A DNA stretch of 10,178 nucleotides from Rhodoferax sp. (GTDB lineage: Bacteria; Pseudomonadota; Gammaproteobacteria; Burkholderiales; Burkholderiaceae_C). The stretch is taken from positions 1 through 10,178 of the forward strand of contig JAQTSL010000114.1 of NCBI GenBank assembly GCA_028711355.1. The letters are read 5' to 3'. Each line of letters begins with the position of its first letter. Within the stretch, counting starts at the first letter, position 1. The notes beneath the pieces are model-generated. The model was not told the DNA's origin and did not search any database. It saw only the letters and a list, made by a program, of their open reading frames with translations. A program made the position numbers and the translations under genes. This document shows positions 1 through 6,645 of the stretch, piece after piece.

Positions 1-900
1 GTGGCCTACGACAAGCAAAGCAACGACATCGCCCAGGGCGTGGACCATGCCTCTGACGATCACCTCAACAGTGGGGCCGGCGACCAGGGCCTGATGTTTG
101 GCTACGCCTGCAACGAAACCCCCGACCTGATGCCCGCCCCCATCTACTACGCGCACCGCTTGGTCGAGCGCCAAGCACAACTGCGCAAGGACGGCCGTCT
201 GCCCTTTTTGCGCCCCGACGCCAAGAGCCAGGTGACCATGCGCTACGTTGACGGCAAGCCGCACAGCATTGACACCGTGGTGCTCTCCAGCCAGCACAGC
301 CCAGAGATGAGCCTGGGCGAGCGCATGACCGACGCTTTTTACGAAGCCGTGCGCGAAGAAATCATCAAGCCGGTGCTGCCCAAAGAGTGGCTGACCAAAG
401 ATACCAAGTACCTGATCAACCCGACCGGCCGCTTTGTCGTGGGCGGCCCGCAAGGCGACTGTGGCCTGACCGGGCGCAAGATCATTGTTGACACCTACGG
501 CGGCGCCTGCCCGCACGGCGGCGGCGCCTTCAGCGGAAAAGACCCGAGCAAGGTGGATCGCTCGGCCGCCTACGCCACACGCTACGTGGCTAAAAACGTG
601 GTCGCCGCTGGCCTGGCGCGCCAGTGCCAGGTGCAGGTGGCGTACGCGATTGGTGTCGCGCGACCGATGAACGTGACGGTCTATACCGAAGGCACTGGCG
701 TCATCCCTGATGACCAAATCGCCAAGCTGGTGCTGGAACACTTTGACCTGCGCCCCAAGGGCATCATCCAGATGCTCGACCTGCTGCGCCCGATCTACGA
801 AAAGACCGCCGCCTACGGGCACTTTGGCCGCGACGAGCCCGAATTCACCTGGGAGCGCACCGACCGTGCCGCCGCCCTGCGCGCCGCAGCGGGCCTGTAA
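1..900 (+). CDS. metK: S-adenosylmethionine synthetase (methionine adenosyltransferase), 5'-truncated by window edge
   Basis: The enzyme makes S-adenosylmethionine from methionine and ATP in the cytoplasm, releasing phosphate and pyrophosphate; SAM is the cell's main methyl donor. The visible 299 residues run without a gap along the central and C-terminal parts of bacterial MetK. The signature GAGDQG is at residues 25-30, and the glycine-rich phosphate-binding loop GGGAFSGKD is at 173-181. KPVLPKEWL, INPTGRFVVGGP, DCGLTGRKIIVDTYGG and the ending TAAYGHFGR also match the family. The first codon in the window is GTG, but it aligns to about residue 95 of the E. coli protein (VAINKQSPDI region), so the real start lies upstream and the full protein should be about 393 residues. 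The promoter and any regulatory leader are outside the window. The gene ends in TAA and is followed by a palindromic repeat, so it is probably not co-transcribed with the glycosyltransferase genes. Identification is essentially certain. Confidence 0.97.
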   Translation: MAYDKQSNDIAQGVDHASDDHLNSGAGDQGLMFGYACNETPDLMPAPIYYAHRLVERQAQLRKDGRLPFLRPDAKSQVTMRYVDGKPHSIDTVVLSSQHSPEMSLGERMTDAFYEAVREEIIKPVLPKEWLTKDTKYLINPTGRFVVGGPQGDCGLTGRKIIVDTYGGACPHGGGAFSGKDPSKVDRSAAYATRYVAKNVVAAGLARQCQVQVAYAIGVARPMNVTVYTEGTGVIPDDQIAKLVLEHFDLRPKGIIQMLDLLRPIYEKTAAYGHFGRDEPEFTWERTDRAAALRAAAGL

Positions 901-1074
901 ACCCGGCGTAACTGCCATGCCTGAAATGATGAAATTGACCCGTCATTCCCGCGTGCATTCCCGTCATTCCCGCGCAGGCGGGAATCCAGAGTTTGCTGAG
1001 ATGCTGGATTCCCGCCTACGCGGGAATGACGAAGACATGTTCTGGATGCGCCCAAGGCTGGACAATACGAGCCC
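901..1074. other. Intergenic gap between metK and the glycan cassette
   Basis: This 174-bp stretch has no convincing gene. Its main content is the dRS3-like repeat at 941-1031. I see no canonical sigma-70 promoter and no hairpin followed by a T-run. The paired repeat arms could fold in RNA and dampen readthrough from metK. The ribosome-binding region before the next ATG is weak. Confidence 0.6.
941..1031. repeat. dRS3-like inverted-repeat pair with an extra partial arm
   Basis: Two 28-bp arms, 962-989 and 1004-1031, are inverted copies of each other with a single mismatch, separated by a 14-bp spacer. Each arm contains a 20-bp palindrome of the form ATTCCC-N8-GGGAAT, the definition of the neisserial dRS3 element. 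A third, truncated copy of the arm start (CGTCATTCCCGCG) is at 941-953 in direct orientation, so the unit looks partly duplicated or eroded. In Neisseria such pairs flank intergenic mosaic elements, and dRS3 is a known insertion target of filamentous phages. Here the pair could form a long hairpin after metK. The structure is read directly from the sequence; the family name comes from the motif. Confidence 0.85.
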
Positions 1075-2310
1075 ATGAAGCTGCAAACACAACGCTGGAT
1101 TGACCGCTGGGTAGGCCAGTTGTTGTGCTTCAAACTGTCGCTGTGGGCGCACTTTTTTGCCCCCAACGTTGAGGGAAAAGTAGCGCACGAGCCCAAGCAT
1201 ATTCTGGTGATTCTGCTGTCAGAAATGGGCAGCGTGGTGTTGGCCGGCCCGATGTTTGCCGCGCTGCGCCAGCGTTACCCCAGTGCCGCCATCCACCTGC
1301 TGCAACTGAAAAAAAACCAGGAAGTGGCCCGCCTACTGGGACTGGCTCGGCCTGAGCACCTGCACGCGCTGGACGACAGCGCCGGTTTGGGGTTGCTGGC
1401 CGACATCTGGCGCGTTTGCCGCAGTCTGCGCGCGCTGCCGCTGGACGCCGTGATTGACTGCGAGCTGTTTTCGCGCATCAGCAGCCTGCTCGGCTACCTC
1501 AGTGGCGCACCACTGCGGGTCGGTTTTACCGCGCACACGCAAGAAGGCCTGTACCGCGGCAGCTACATCAACCGCGCCATCCCGTACAACCCTTATCAGC
1601 ACATCACACTACAGTTTTTGTCGCTGGTGGACGCGCTCGACGACGCATCGATGCCGCGCAACAAGGCCGCCCCGATTCGTGCCTTACCCACCGACACCGG
1701 CTTGCGAGTTGATTTTGACGTCGCCGAATTGCGCGCCTACCAGCAAAAAATGGTCGCCGACGCCCCTGCTCTGGCGGGTCGCAAAGTAGTGCTGCTGTAC
1801 GCCGGTGGTGGCCTGTTGCCCGAGCGCGCCTGGCCGGCCGAGCACTACGCGGCGCTGGCGCGTGGTCTGTGCAGTGCCGGTCACGCAGTCGGGCTGATCG
1901 GTCTGCGCGACGACGCGGCTTTAGCGCAAAGCCTGCGCACGCAGGTCGCCAGCGACCGCTGCATTGACCTGACCGGCTACACCCGCAGCATCCGCGAACT
2001 GCTGATGTTGTTTCATGCCTGCCACCTGCTGGTCACCAACGACGGCGGGCCTGGCCACTTTGCCAGCCTGACACCGATTCGCACCTTGGTGTTTTTTGGC
2101 CCGGAGACTGGCCGTCTGTACGGTCCTTTGGGGCCGCGCGCCAGTGTGCTTGAAGCGGGCGTTGCCTGTTCGCCGTGTTTGTCGGCGTACAACCACCGGC
2201 TGACCTTTTGCGATGGCGACAATCAGTGCTTAAAGCGCCTCAAACCCATACCAGTATTGCGTGAAGCGCTCTTATTTTTAAATCAGCATGACGCAGCAAG
2301 CCCGCCCTGA
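1075..2310 (+). CDS. Glycosyltransferase family 9 (heptosyltransferase-like)
   Basis: A GT-B fold transferase of the ADP-heptose:LPS heptosyltransferase family (WaaC/WaaF/WaaQ type), 411 residues, expected at the inner face of the cytoplasmic membrane where it would add a sugar from a nucleotide donor to a growing glycan. The N-terminal Rossmann start is HILVILLSEMGSVVLAGPM at about residues 42-60. The C-terminal donor domain begins at about 237 (KVVLLYAGGG). The family signature TNDGGPGHFASL is at 321-332, followed by TLVFFGPETGRLYGPLG. Four cysteines near the end (365, 368, 379, 385) form the C-x2-C...C...C pattern common in this family. A basic, aromatic 30-residue leader precedes the fold and may sit on the membrane. 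The ATG at 1075 has only a weak upstream GAG. The gene overlaps the GtrA gene by 23 bp, suggesting coupled translation. The actual sugar and acceptor cannot be read from the sequence. Confidence 0.88.
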   Translation: MKLQTQRWIDRWVGQLLCFKLSLWAHFFAPNVEGKVAHEPKHILVILLSEMGSVVLAGPMFAALRQRYPSAAIHLLQLKKNQEVARLLGLARPEHLHALDDSAGLGLLADIWRVCRSLRALPLDAVIDCELFSRISSLLGYLSGAPLRVGFTAHTQEGLYRGSYINRAIPYNPYQHITLQFLSLVDALDDASMPRNKAAPIRALPTDTGLRVDFDVAELRAYQQKMVADAPALAGRKVVLLYAGGGLLPERAWPAEHYAALARGLCSAGHAVGLIGLRDDAALAQSLRTQVASDRCIDLTGYTRSIRELLMLFHACHLLVTNDGGPGHFASLTPIRTLVFFGPETGRLYGPLGPRASVLEAGVACSPCLSAYNHRLTFCDGDNQCLKRLKPIPVLREALLFLNQHDAASPP

Positions 2311-2794
2311 CCAGGAGCCGCTGGTGGCCCGGTTGATGCACTGGCTGTTCGGCTTTCGTTACATCAAGTTTGGCCTGGTCGGGGCCAGCGGCACCGTGGT
2401 CAATATGGCAGTGCTTTATGTGGCCCAAGAATACCTGCTGGCGGCGATTGCCGATCCGCGCCAGCGCTTGTATGGATCGCTGGCGCTGGCGATCGCGCTG
2501 GCCACCGTCAACAACTTCACCTGGAACCGCCTGTGGACCTGGGCCGACCGGGTACAACTGGCGCACCAGCGGCATCTGGCGCTGCAGCGCACGCCCTGGA
2601 CACTGCTGGCCGGGCAGTTCTGGCGCTACGCCGCCGCGTCGTGGCTGGGCATTGCGCTGCAATACGGGCTGACGCTTTGGTTGGCGCACACCCTGCACTA
2701 CCTGGTGGCCAACGTGATCGCGATCGTGATTGCCAGCGTCAGCAACTACCTGGCCAACGACTTCTGGACCTTTGGGCAACGTAAGCCAAAATAG
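2288..2794 (+). CDS. GtrA family membrane protein
   Basis: A small polytopic inner-membrane protein of the GtrA/DPMS-associated family, 168 residues. Members are thought to help flip or present polyprenyl-phosphate-linked sugars to periplasmic transferases, as in O-antigen glucosylation. Four hydrophobic segments are visible, at about residues 27-52, 61-85, 111-134 and 138-155. The typical IKFGLVGASGTVVNM opening (26-40), the NNFTWNRLWTW end of helix 2 (75-85) and the SNYLANDFWTF end of helix 4 (152-162) fit the family closely. The loop between helices 2 and 3 is somewhat long and basic. The ATG at 2288 lies inside the end of the family 9 gene and lacks a clear ribosome-binding site, which fits translational coupling; the ATG at 2336 (residue 17) is an alternative. 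The neighbouring GT39 gene is the natural functional partner. The family call is strong; the specific role is inferred. Confidence 0.88.
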   Translation: MTQQARPDQEPLVARLMHWLFGFRYIKFGLVGASGTVVNMAVLYVAQEYLLAAIADPRQRLYGSLALAIALATVNNFTWNRLWTWADRVQLAHQRHLALQRTPWTLLAGQFWRYAAASWLGIALQYGLTLWLAHTLHYLVANVIAIVIASVSNYLANDFWTFGQRKPK

Positions 2795-2911
2795 GGCATG
2801 ACCATCGCTTTGCCCTGTCATGCCGGACCCGATCCGGCATCCATGGATTGCGGGGTCGGGCCTGCCCCGGACCTGATCCGGGGTCCGCAATGACAAAAGT
2901 AGCGTGTTTTC
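2795..2911. other. Repeat-filled gap between the GtrA and GT39 genes
   Basis: The 117-bp spacer is mostly the compound palindrome at 2816-2895. The last 16 bases before the GT39 ATG contain no recognisable ribosome-binding site. I see no promoter that I would defend. Confidence 0.5.
2816..2895. repeat. Compound palindromic (REP/MITE-like) intergenic repeat
   Basis: The 80-bp unit starts with TGTCA and ends with TGACA. Inside are two perfect 7-bp hairpins, each with a 5-base loop: TGCCGGA-CCCGA-TCCGGCA at 2821-2839 and CCCCGGA-CCTGA-TCCGGGG at 2865-2883. The second is enclosed by an outer ATTGCGG (2847-2853) / CCGCAAT (2885-2891) stem. This architecture is typical of short non-coding palindromic repeats scattered between proteobacterial genes. 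It ends 16 bp before the GT39 start codon, so folded RNA could affect translation of that gene. There is no T-run to make a standard terminator. Confidence 0.82.
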
Positions 2912-4798
2912 ATGACCCTGTCCCCGTGTTTTAGTCGTCCCAGCTACTGGCCGTGGCTGCTGCTGCTGTGTCTGGCGGTTGCTGTCTATGGGGTCGGGCT
3001 GGACGGCCAGTACGCCCCCAGCAACGGCGACGAGCTGGTCTATACCCACATCGCCCGCCTCACTGCTGCCAGCGGCCAGTGGCTGCCACTGGCCTCCGAT
3101 CTGGACCAGATGCGTAACACCAAGCCGCCGCTGTTGTTCTGGCAAGCCATGGTGGCCGGTGGCTGGGGAGAAAACTGGAGCATGGCGGCGCTGCGCGCGC
3201 CCAGCGTGCTCTACACGCTGCTGACGGCGGGGGCCATTGGGCTGATCTTGCGGCGCATCACGCGCGAGCCACGCACCGCGCTGCTGGCCGCGTGCGTTTT
3301 TCTCTCTTTTTTCTGCACCTTTCGCTTTGGGCGCACCTACCTGACCAGCGCACCCGAGACGTTTTGGCTTGGGTTGCCAATGCTTTTTTTGTTGTGGCGT
3401 ACAGCCGAACCCGCTGCCACGGCGAACCAACCTGTCAGAAGCCAGATCGGGTCCAGTACGACAACATCCAAGTCGCAGGGGTGCCCAGGCAGCACCTGCA
3501 ACAGGCTAAATCTGGCGTCTGGAACGACAGGACCAGACCGTTGGGAAGCGGCGGGCTGGTGGGCACACATCGGCTGGGGCGTCGCGATTGGCTTGGGGCT
3601 GGCGTACAAGTCGTTTGCGCTGGCCGCACCAATTGCCGCGACCCTGTGGTGCGCGCAACTGGCGCTGACGCCCGCGCTGCGTTGGCAAAACATACTGCGG
3701 ATAAGCGCCCGGGTGGGCTTGACGGCAATCATCGCGCTCGGCATTTTTGGCCTGTGGTTTGTGCTGGACCCGGACCCGACCGCGGTCTGGCAGGAGTTTG
3801 TGCTGGGCGAAAACGCCGGCAAGATGAGCAACCGCGCTGGTTACTGGCACACCGCCGTGGCGGGTGGCGGCTTCAGCGTGTGGGCGCAAGCGCTGGGCTA
3901 TGTGCAAAACGCCGGTCTGCTCGCTTTTGTGGTGCTCGGGCTGATGCTGCTTGGGCTTGTGAGTGGCTGGCATCGCTGGCGCCAGCCCGAGGCAGAGGCG
4001 CGTGTACGCGCACCGCTGGCAGCGCACCAAACGCTGTTGCTGATCTGGCTGGGCGTCTGGCTGCTGGTGTTTTTGTTGCCCAGCCAGCGCTCGGCGCGTT
4101 ACCTGATCCCGGCCATGCCGGCACTGGCGATGCTGATCGCGCTGCACTGGCAACGCATCGCGCGCGGCTGGTTTTTGCCGTCGCTGCTGCTGTGCGGGGT
4201 ATTCATCGCCGCGCTGGCACGCATCGGCTGGGCCGAACACGATCTGGGCATGGGCACAACAGCCCAATTTGTCACCTCCCAAGGCGCAGCGCTGTTGGGG
4301 CTGGCGCTGGTGCTGGCCGGCCTGTTGCGCCCGGCCTGGACGCGTGCCTGCACGCTGGCGGCAACACTGGGCGTTTTTGCCGTCTTTGGGCTGGCGACTG
4401 CGCCGCTCAACGGCGCCGCCGGTCATTACGACCCCAGCACCGTGGCGCGCACAAGCCAGCAACGCATTGCAGTGCCCAGCAGTTTCAACGGCCAGTTTGA
4501 ACGTTTCGAGTTTGTGCTGCCTGGCAACCGCTTCGCACCCTACGACGGCGACGCGCGGGCCTTTTTAACGCTGGCCGACAACGCGCCCGAACTGCAACGC
4601 CTGCTGGCCACGCACGACGCGGTGGTCTGGCTGCAGACCCGTGCCGAGGCCGATCAACCGCTGTGCCGGCCCGGCTGCACCGTGCTGGGCCAGCGCTGGG
4701 AGGTCAAAGGCCGCCACCGCAACGGCGAAATTAACCTGGCCAACCTGTGGTACCCGCAACAGTGGCTGTTCCGGCGTGAGTGGTTGGTCAGTCGCTAG
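2912..4798 (+). CDS. ArnT/GT39-type membrane glycosyltransferase (PMT family)
   Basis: A 628-residue polytopic inner-membrane GT-C transferase of the dolichyl-phosphate-mannose-protein mannosyltransferase/ArnT family, which moves a sugar from a polyprenyl-phosphate carrier to a lipid, glycan or protein on the periplasmic side. A first helix is at about 12-30. The first periplasmic loop carries the acidic pair D40-E41 in the DE-x2-Y setting and the KPPLLFW motif (71-77), both family hallmarks. Many hydrophobic segments follow, and SQRSARYLIPAMPALAML (391-408) is the usual conserved helix. A soluble C-terminal part starts near 500. Residues 174-207, rich in Ser, Thr, Gly and Cys, interrupt the expected step from helix LFLLW to the next helix GWGVAIGLGLAYKSF; they are encoded by a palindromic insert (separate entry). 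The ATG at 2912 has no good ribosome-binding site. The stop codon shares a CTAG with that of the converging gene. Donor and acceptor are unknown. Confidence 0.85.
   Translation: MTLSPCFSRPSYWPWLLLLCLAVAVYGVGLDGQYAPSNGDELVYTHIARLTAASGQWLPLASDLDQMRNTKPPLLFWQAMVAGGWGENWSMAALRAPSVLYTLLTAGAIGLILRRITREPRTALLAACVFLSFFCTFRFGRTYLTSAPETFWLGLPMLFLLWRTAEPAATANQPVRSQIGSSTTTSKSQGCPGSTCNRLNLASGTTGPDRWEAAGWWAHIGWGVAIGLGLAYKSFALAAPIAATLWCAQLALTPALRWQNILRISARVGLTAIIALGIFGLWFVLDPDPTAVWQEFVLGENAGKMSNRAGYWHTAVAGGGFSVWAQALGYVQNAGLLAFVVLGLMLLGLVSGWHRWRQPEAEARVRAPLAAHQTLLLIWLGVWLLVFLLPSQRSARYLIPAMPALAMLIALHWQRIARGWFLPSLLLCGVFIAALARIGWAEHDLGMGTTAQFVTSQGAALLGLALVLAGLLRPAWTRACTLAATLGVFAVFGLATAPLNGAAGHYDPSTVARTSQQRIAVPSSFNGQFERFEFVLPGNRFAPYDGDARAFLTLADNAPELQRLLATHDAVVWLQTRAEADQPLCRPGCTVLGQRWEVKGRHRNGEINLANLWYPQQWLFRREWLVSR
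3431..3531. repeat. Palindromic element inserted in frame within the GT39 gene
   Basis: The segment is bounded by CCTGTC (3431-3436) and GACAGG (3526-3531). The longer ends, 3431-3447 and 3510-3531, are imperfect inverted repeats, matching in ATCTGGC, TCTG and ACAGG with one mismatch and a 5-base bulge. A central hairpin is formed by 3475-3484 and 3492-3499. Read on the minus strand, the 16 bases at 3441-3456 match 14 of 16 bases of the intergenic repeat at 2823-2838. The encoded residues (about 174-207) are polar and low in complexity, unlike the surrounding membrane protein. The layout suggests a decayed intergenic-type repeat that landed in a loop-coding region and stayed in frame. The exact ends and the insertion event are inferred. 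Confidence 0.5.
4795..4798. other. Shared CTAG carrying both stop codons of converging genes
   Basis: The palindrome CTAG supplies TAG at 4796-4798 for the plus-strand GT39 gene and TAG (complement of 4795-4797) for the minus-strand membrane protein gene. The coding regions therefore overlap by 4 bases, leaving no room for an intergenic terminator. Confidence 0.95.
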
Positions 4799-5445
4799 TG
4801 CAGTACCCGCTGCCACAAGGCACGCAGCAGCGCCAGTTGCAGCAGCAGCCACAGCCAGGGGTCGAGCAACGCGTCCCACAGGTTGCCGCTAGGCAGGCGG
4901 GTGAGCACAAACACGGTCAACACCAGCGCCAACAGCGCGCCAAAGCGTTGTGCAGTCGCGCTGCGCCGCCCAAACCACACCAAAATCAATAGCAGCCCTA
5001 GCGCTGTGATCAAGGCCGCAGGCGTAAAACCCCAGGCATAGACCGATGGCAACCACCACGCCAGCGTATCGCCCAGCAGCACCCAGCCCAGCAGCGTGCC
5101 CAGTGCTGCCAGCCATCGCCCAACGCCAAGGCGCGACTGACCGGTACGCCGCTGCGCTGCCTGCGCACTGCGCCACAGCCACAGCGCACACAGCAGGCTG
5201 CTTGCCAGGCTAGGGCTCTGAAACGCCAGCGCCAGCCAATAGGCCGGTGACGCCGGGCCTGGCCACAGCGTCCACAGCATTACGGCGGCAACGGCAACCG
5301 ACCGACCGCGCCCCAGCCACCCGGCCCCGACCCACGCCACACCCGCAGCCAGCACCAGCGCCCAGGCCAACCGCCAGCCCCACTGCATCACCGCCAGCGT
5401 AGGTAACAGCGGTGGCGCATCGAGCCAGGCACGCACAAAGTCCAT
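4795..5445 (-). CDS. Polytopic membrane protein, function unknown
   Basis: A 216-residue, very hydrophobic, Leu/Trp/Ala-rich protein with about six to seven predicted membrane segments (roughly 23-43, 48-64, 80-92, 111-131, 139-158, 167-183 and 196-211). I do not recognise a functional family; the ending GNLWDALLDPWLWLL is distinctive but tells nothing about function. The frame is open upstream to an ATG at 5514, but I chose the ATG at 5445. It overlaps the stop of the upstream sialidase-like gene in a TGATG junction, with GGAG at 5460-5457, 11 bases before the start; this is the classical arrangement of coupled translation. The pairing suggests the two proteins act together at the membrane, for example in handling a surface glycan or lipid. 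The stop codon is interleaved with that of the converging GT39 gene. Confidence 0.8.
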   Translation of the reverse strand: MDFVRAWLDAPPLLPTLAVMQWGWRLAWALVLAAGVAWVGAGWLGRGRSVAVAAVMLWTLWPGPASPAYWLALAFQSPSLASSLLCALWLWRSAQAAQRRTGQSRLGVGRWLAALGTLLGWVLLGDTLAWWLPSVYAWGFTPAALITALGLLLILVWFGRRSATAQRFGALLALVLTVFVLTRLPSGNLWDALLDPWLWLLLQLALLRALWQRVLH

Positions 5446-6641
5446 CAAGGTACGTTCTCCACGCCAAAACGCTGCCAAGCAATGCGCGTGCGCTGGTCGG
5501 TGTAACTCACCCACAGGCTATCGTCAGCCCAAGCCAGCGCCGGGTAAGAAAACTCTTGTCCCGGTTGTCCTTTGGCCAGAGGCTGCACCAGCGACCAGTG
5601 TTGGCCATCGGCCGAATAACTCAAGTCCAGCAGTTGGCGCGAGCCGGGCGAACTGTTATGTGCCAGCCAGAGTTGCCCGGCCGCGCTGGCCAGCGCTGCG
5701 ACCGATGCGTCCGGGTTGCTCAAACCCAGGTCGGGCAGGTCTTGCCAATGCGCACCGCCATCGAGCGTCTGCGCACCGGTGATGTGGCCCGCTGCACGTT
5801 GATCGCGCATCAGCGCCAGCCAGTGGCTGGGCGCCAACGCCAGCAGTGTGGGCTGCAGCACATGGGTGCGCGTTGACATACGTACCCACCCCAACAGCGC
5901 GCCCTGCGCGTCAAAACGCAGCGCCACCGGATATTTGATACCCAGCTCAAAATACACCGGCAACACCATGCCGCCGTCTGCCAGCGCCAGCGGCGCGGCG
6001 CGTACCAGCATACTGGTATTGAACAACCAGGCCAGCGGCAACACCCGAGCCACTTCAAATTGCATAGCTTCTAGCGCTTGCTGCGTATGCGCTAGAGATG
6101 TTTTTGACTGACGTAACTGAACAACGCGGCTGGCCGCCCAGCCACCCAACCCGGTCGCCACCACAAACAGGTGCACCCGCCCCTGCGCGTCGCGCCACGC
6201 CACCGGGTTGCCAATGCGGCGCACCGCAAAACCCAGTTGCTCACCCAGCGCCTGGCGCGTCACCACCCAGTGCGCCGCGCTCCAGCGCTGGCTGCCACGC
6301 TCGAACGCCGCCATGGCAATGCCGACATCGGGCGCGCTTTCTTTGGTGCCGGCAAACCAGAACGCCAGCAGCGCGTGTGACCCACCGGCAGGCAGCGCCA
6401 GCAGACTGCTGGCGTGTGCTGCGGGGGTATCGGCGGGCATCGGGATGGTGCCGCTACCCAGTGGGCGCAACGTGGTCTTGGCTGGGTTCGTGGTGGGCCA
6501 TAGGGCACTGGCAGGCTCGGGCGTGGGTGCGCGCAACCAGGCATCCAGGCCCACCAAAATCAAGCCCAGCAACAACGCCAGCAACGCGTGTTGCACGCCG
6601 ATGCGTAACGAATCATCCCGCTCAGCGTTGGTCCAAACCAC
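5445..6641 (-). CDS. Sialidase-fold (BNR/Asp-box) membrane-anchored protein
   Basis: A protein of about 398 residues with one N-terminal membrane helix (about 17-33) and a proline/alanine-rich linker, then a beta-propeller of the exo-alpha-sialidase superfamily, expected on the periplasmic side. Family features, in order, are the FWFAGTKESAPDVGI strand, RRIGNPV, LVRAAPLALADGG-x3-PVYFELGIKYP, one clear Asp box TLDGGAHW (292-299), a degenerate one ending DGQHW, and a terminal DQRTRIAWQRF. It may cleave or bind a glycan; true sialidase activity is not assured. The start is uncertain: GTG at 6641 lies 4 bases after the PhoD-like stop with GGTGG nine bases upstream, whereas an ATG at 6698 would overlap that gene by 53 bp and add an unlikely Arg/Gly/Trp-rich leader; GTG at 6596 is also possible. 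Residues 179-196 come from a palindromic repeat (separate entry). It is translationally coupled to the membrane protein downstream. Confidence 0.8.
   Translation of the reverse strand: MVWTNAERDDSLRIGVQHALLALLLGLILVGLDAWLRAPTPEPASALWPTTNPAKTTLRPLGSGTIPMPADTPAAHASSLLALPAGGSHALLAFWFAGTKESAPDVGIAMAAFERGSQRWSAAHWVVTRQALGEQLGFAVRRIGNPVAWRDAQGRVHLFVVATGLGGWAASRVVQLRQSKTSLAHTQQALEAMQFEVARVLPLAWLFNTSMLVRAAPLALADGGMVLPVYFELGIKYPVALRFDAQGALLGWVRMSTRTHVLQPTLLALAPSHWLALMRDQRAAGHITGAQTLDGGAHWQDLPDLGLSNPDASVAALASAAGQLWLAHNSSPGSRQLLDLSYSADGQHWSLVQPLAKGQPGQEFSYPALAWADDSLWVSYTDQRTRIAWQRFGVENVP
6055..6107. repeat. TCTAGCGC/GCGCTAGA palindromic repeat inside the sialidase-like gene
   Basis: The 53-bp unit starts with TCAAA (6055-6059) and ends with TTTGA (6103-6107). 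It has a perfect 8-bp stem, TCTAGCGC (6070-6077) and GCGCTAGA (6089-6096), around an 11-base loop, and a T-run at 6101-6105. From memory, elements of this design (CAAA...ATAGCTTCTAGCGC...GCGCTAGA...TTTTTGA) are scattered between genes in Comamonadaceae. Here it lies within an open reading frame and encodes SKTSLAHTQQALEAMQFE on the minus strand without disrupting it. The structure is seen directly; family membership is recalled, not searched. Confidence 0.75.
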
Positions 6642-6645
6642 GCCG

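Noticed and set aside
1..3. GTG at the first base as the start of metK
   Set aside because: It aligns inside MetK at about residue 95 of the family; the gene is cut by the window edge.
941..1031. Start of a CRISPR array or a metK terminator
   Set aside because: Only an inverted pair plus one partial arm, no regular spacers; no T-run follows the hairpin.
2240..3430. 396-codon open frame on the minus strand
   Set aside because: Gln/Arg/Gly-rich translation with no motif, lying opposite GtrA and GT39 genes that have clear family features.
3337..3831. Minus-strand frame across the GT39 insert with a protein-like stretch (LQVLPGHPCDLDVVVLDP)
   Set aside because: I considered a cassette or transposase fragment, but the hydrophobic look is what the complement of a palindrome in a polar loop gives, and no motif extends beyond it.
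3292..4500. 402-codon open frame on the plus strand
   Set aside because: Arg/Ala/Gly-rich out-of-frame shadow of the GT39 gene.
5446..5514. Longer form of the membrane protein beginning at 5514
   Set aside because: It would run 70 bases into the sialidase-like gene; the TGATG junction at 5447-5443 with upstream GGAG is a better start.
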